Source: an uncultured Coriobacteriaceae bacterium
Lineage (GTDB): Bacteria; Actinomycetota; Coriobacteriia; Coriobacteriales; QAMH01
Assembly: GCA_902796975.1 (NCBI GenBank)
Contig: CADBRF010000265.1
Coordinates: 1 to 13,078, forward strand
Length of the DNA stretch: 13,078 bases
Reading direction: 5' to 3'
Below are positions 12,772 through 13,078 of the stretch, one piece after another. The notes under the pieces are model-generated. The model saw only the letters and a list, made by a program, of their open reading frames with translations, was not told the origin of the DNA and ran no database searches. The translations under genes and the position numbers were made by a program. Each line of letters starts with the position of its first letter. Within the stretch, counting starts at the first letter, position 1.

Positions 12772-13078
12772 TTATTCGTTTGCCAGAGCGTTAGCGGATT
12801 CTTCGTCGAGCATAATGGGCGCATCAAAGTCTTCATCAACAGGAAGACCGATAGCAGCACGCACTTTATTCTCAATCTCATTGCGCAAGTCAACGTGCTC
12901 GAGCAGCGTGTTCTTAGCAGCCTCGCGTCCCTGGCCGAGGCGCTCTTCACCATAGGTATACCAAGAACCAGACTTGGTAACAATGCCCTCATCAACACCC
13001 ATATCGAGAATATTGCCTTCGCGCGAGATACCCGACCCATACATAAGATCGAACTCGGCTTGGCGGAAGGGAGCGGCA
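12772..13078 (-). CDS. recA: Recombinase RecA, C-terminal part (5' end outside window)
   Basis: The last 101 residues or so of the strand-exchange ATPase. Visible is APFRQAEFDLMYGSGISREG followed by the C-terminal domain GNILDMGVDEGIVTKSGSWYTYGEERLGQGREAAK, all characteristic of RecA. The tail VDEDFDAPIMLDEESANALANE is acidic, as is usual for the autoregulatory C terminus. The reading frame is open to the window edge; the P-loop and L1/L2 DNA-binding loops lie outside. Downstream recX is only 20 bases away. Any LexA box would be upstream of the window. Confidence 0.98.
   Translation of the reverse strand, partial: AAPFRQAEFDLMYGSGISREGNILDMGVDEGIVTKSGSWYTYGEERLGQGREAAKNTLLEHVDLRNEIENKVRAAIGLPVDEDFDAPIMLDEESANALANE

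Overview
The window looks like a stretch of ordinary chromosome from a Gram-positive bacterium of moderate GC content, most likely an actinobacterium of the Coriobacteriia type. This is an inference. It rests on a class B sortase, a short ThiC with a CX2CX3C cluster motif, a ThrH-type phosphatase, GGAGG-type ribosome binding sites, several extended -10 promoters and a recA-recX pair. A clostridial host is not excluded. I see no insertion sequence, phage gene, CRISPR array, tRNA or rRNA.

Layout. Bases 1-2750 carry a minus-strand thiamine cluster, thiD-thiC-thiM, with thiM running off the left edge. The leader of thiD resembles a divergent TPP riboswitch. A class B sortase (2936-3685, plus) converges on a minus-strand pair of a Bcr/CflA-type MFS efflux pump and RNase HI (3707-5386). 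The pump is divergent from a serine O-acetyltransferase (5610-6518, plus), and a perfect 27-base palindrome lies between them. Next come two minus-strand genes, an Elp3-like radical SAM/GNAT protein (6617-8425) and a short MGMT-like alkyltransferase upstream of it. They are divergent from a plus-strand methyltransferase (8981-9748) that has the hallmarks of eukaryotic Trm9/ALKBH8. The right third is all minus strand: modD, thrH, a DUF488/YeaO gene, recX and the 3' part of recA, with strong hairpin terminators after recX and between thrH and modD.

How genes work together. ThiC makes HMP-P, ThiD phosphorylates it to HMP-PP and ThiM salvages the thiazole. Serine acetyltransferase makes O-acetylserine for cysteine, and the divergent efflux pump may relieve its products. 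RecX modulates RecA. The most interesting point is the Elp3-like and Trm9-like pair, which could form a two-step route to a 5-substituted wobble uridine in tRNA. In eukaryotes Elp3 makes cm5U and Trm9 methylates it to mcm5U. Here the two genes are divergently arranged from one intergenic region, together with a DNA alkylation repair gene.
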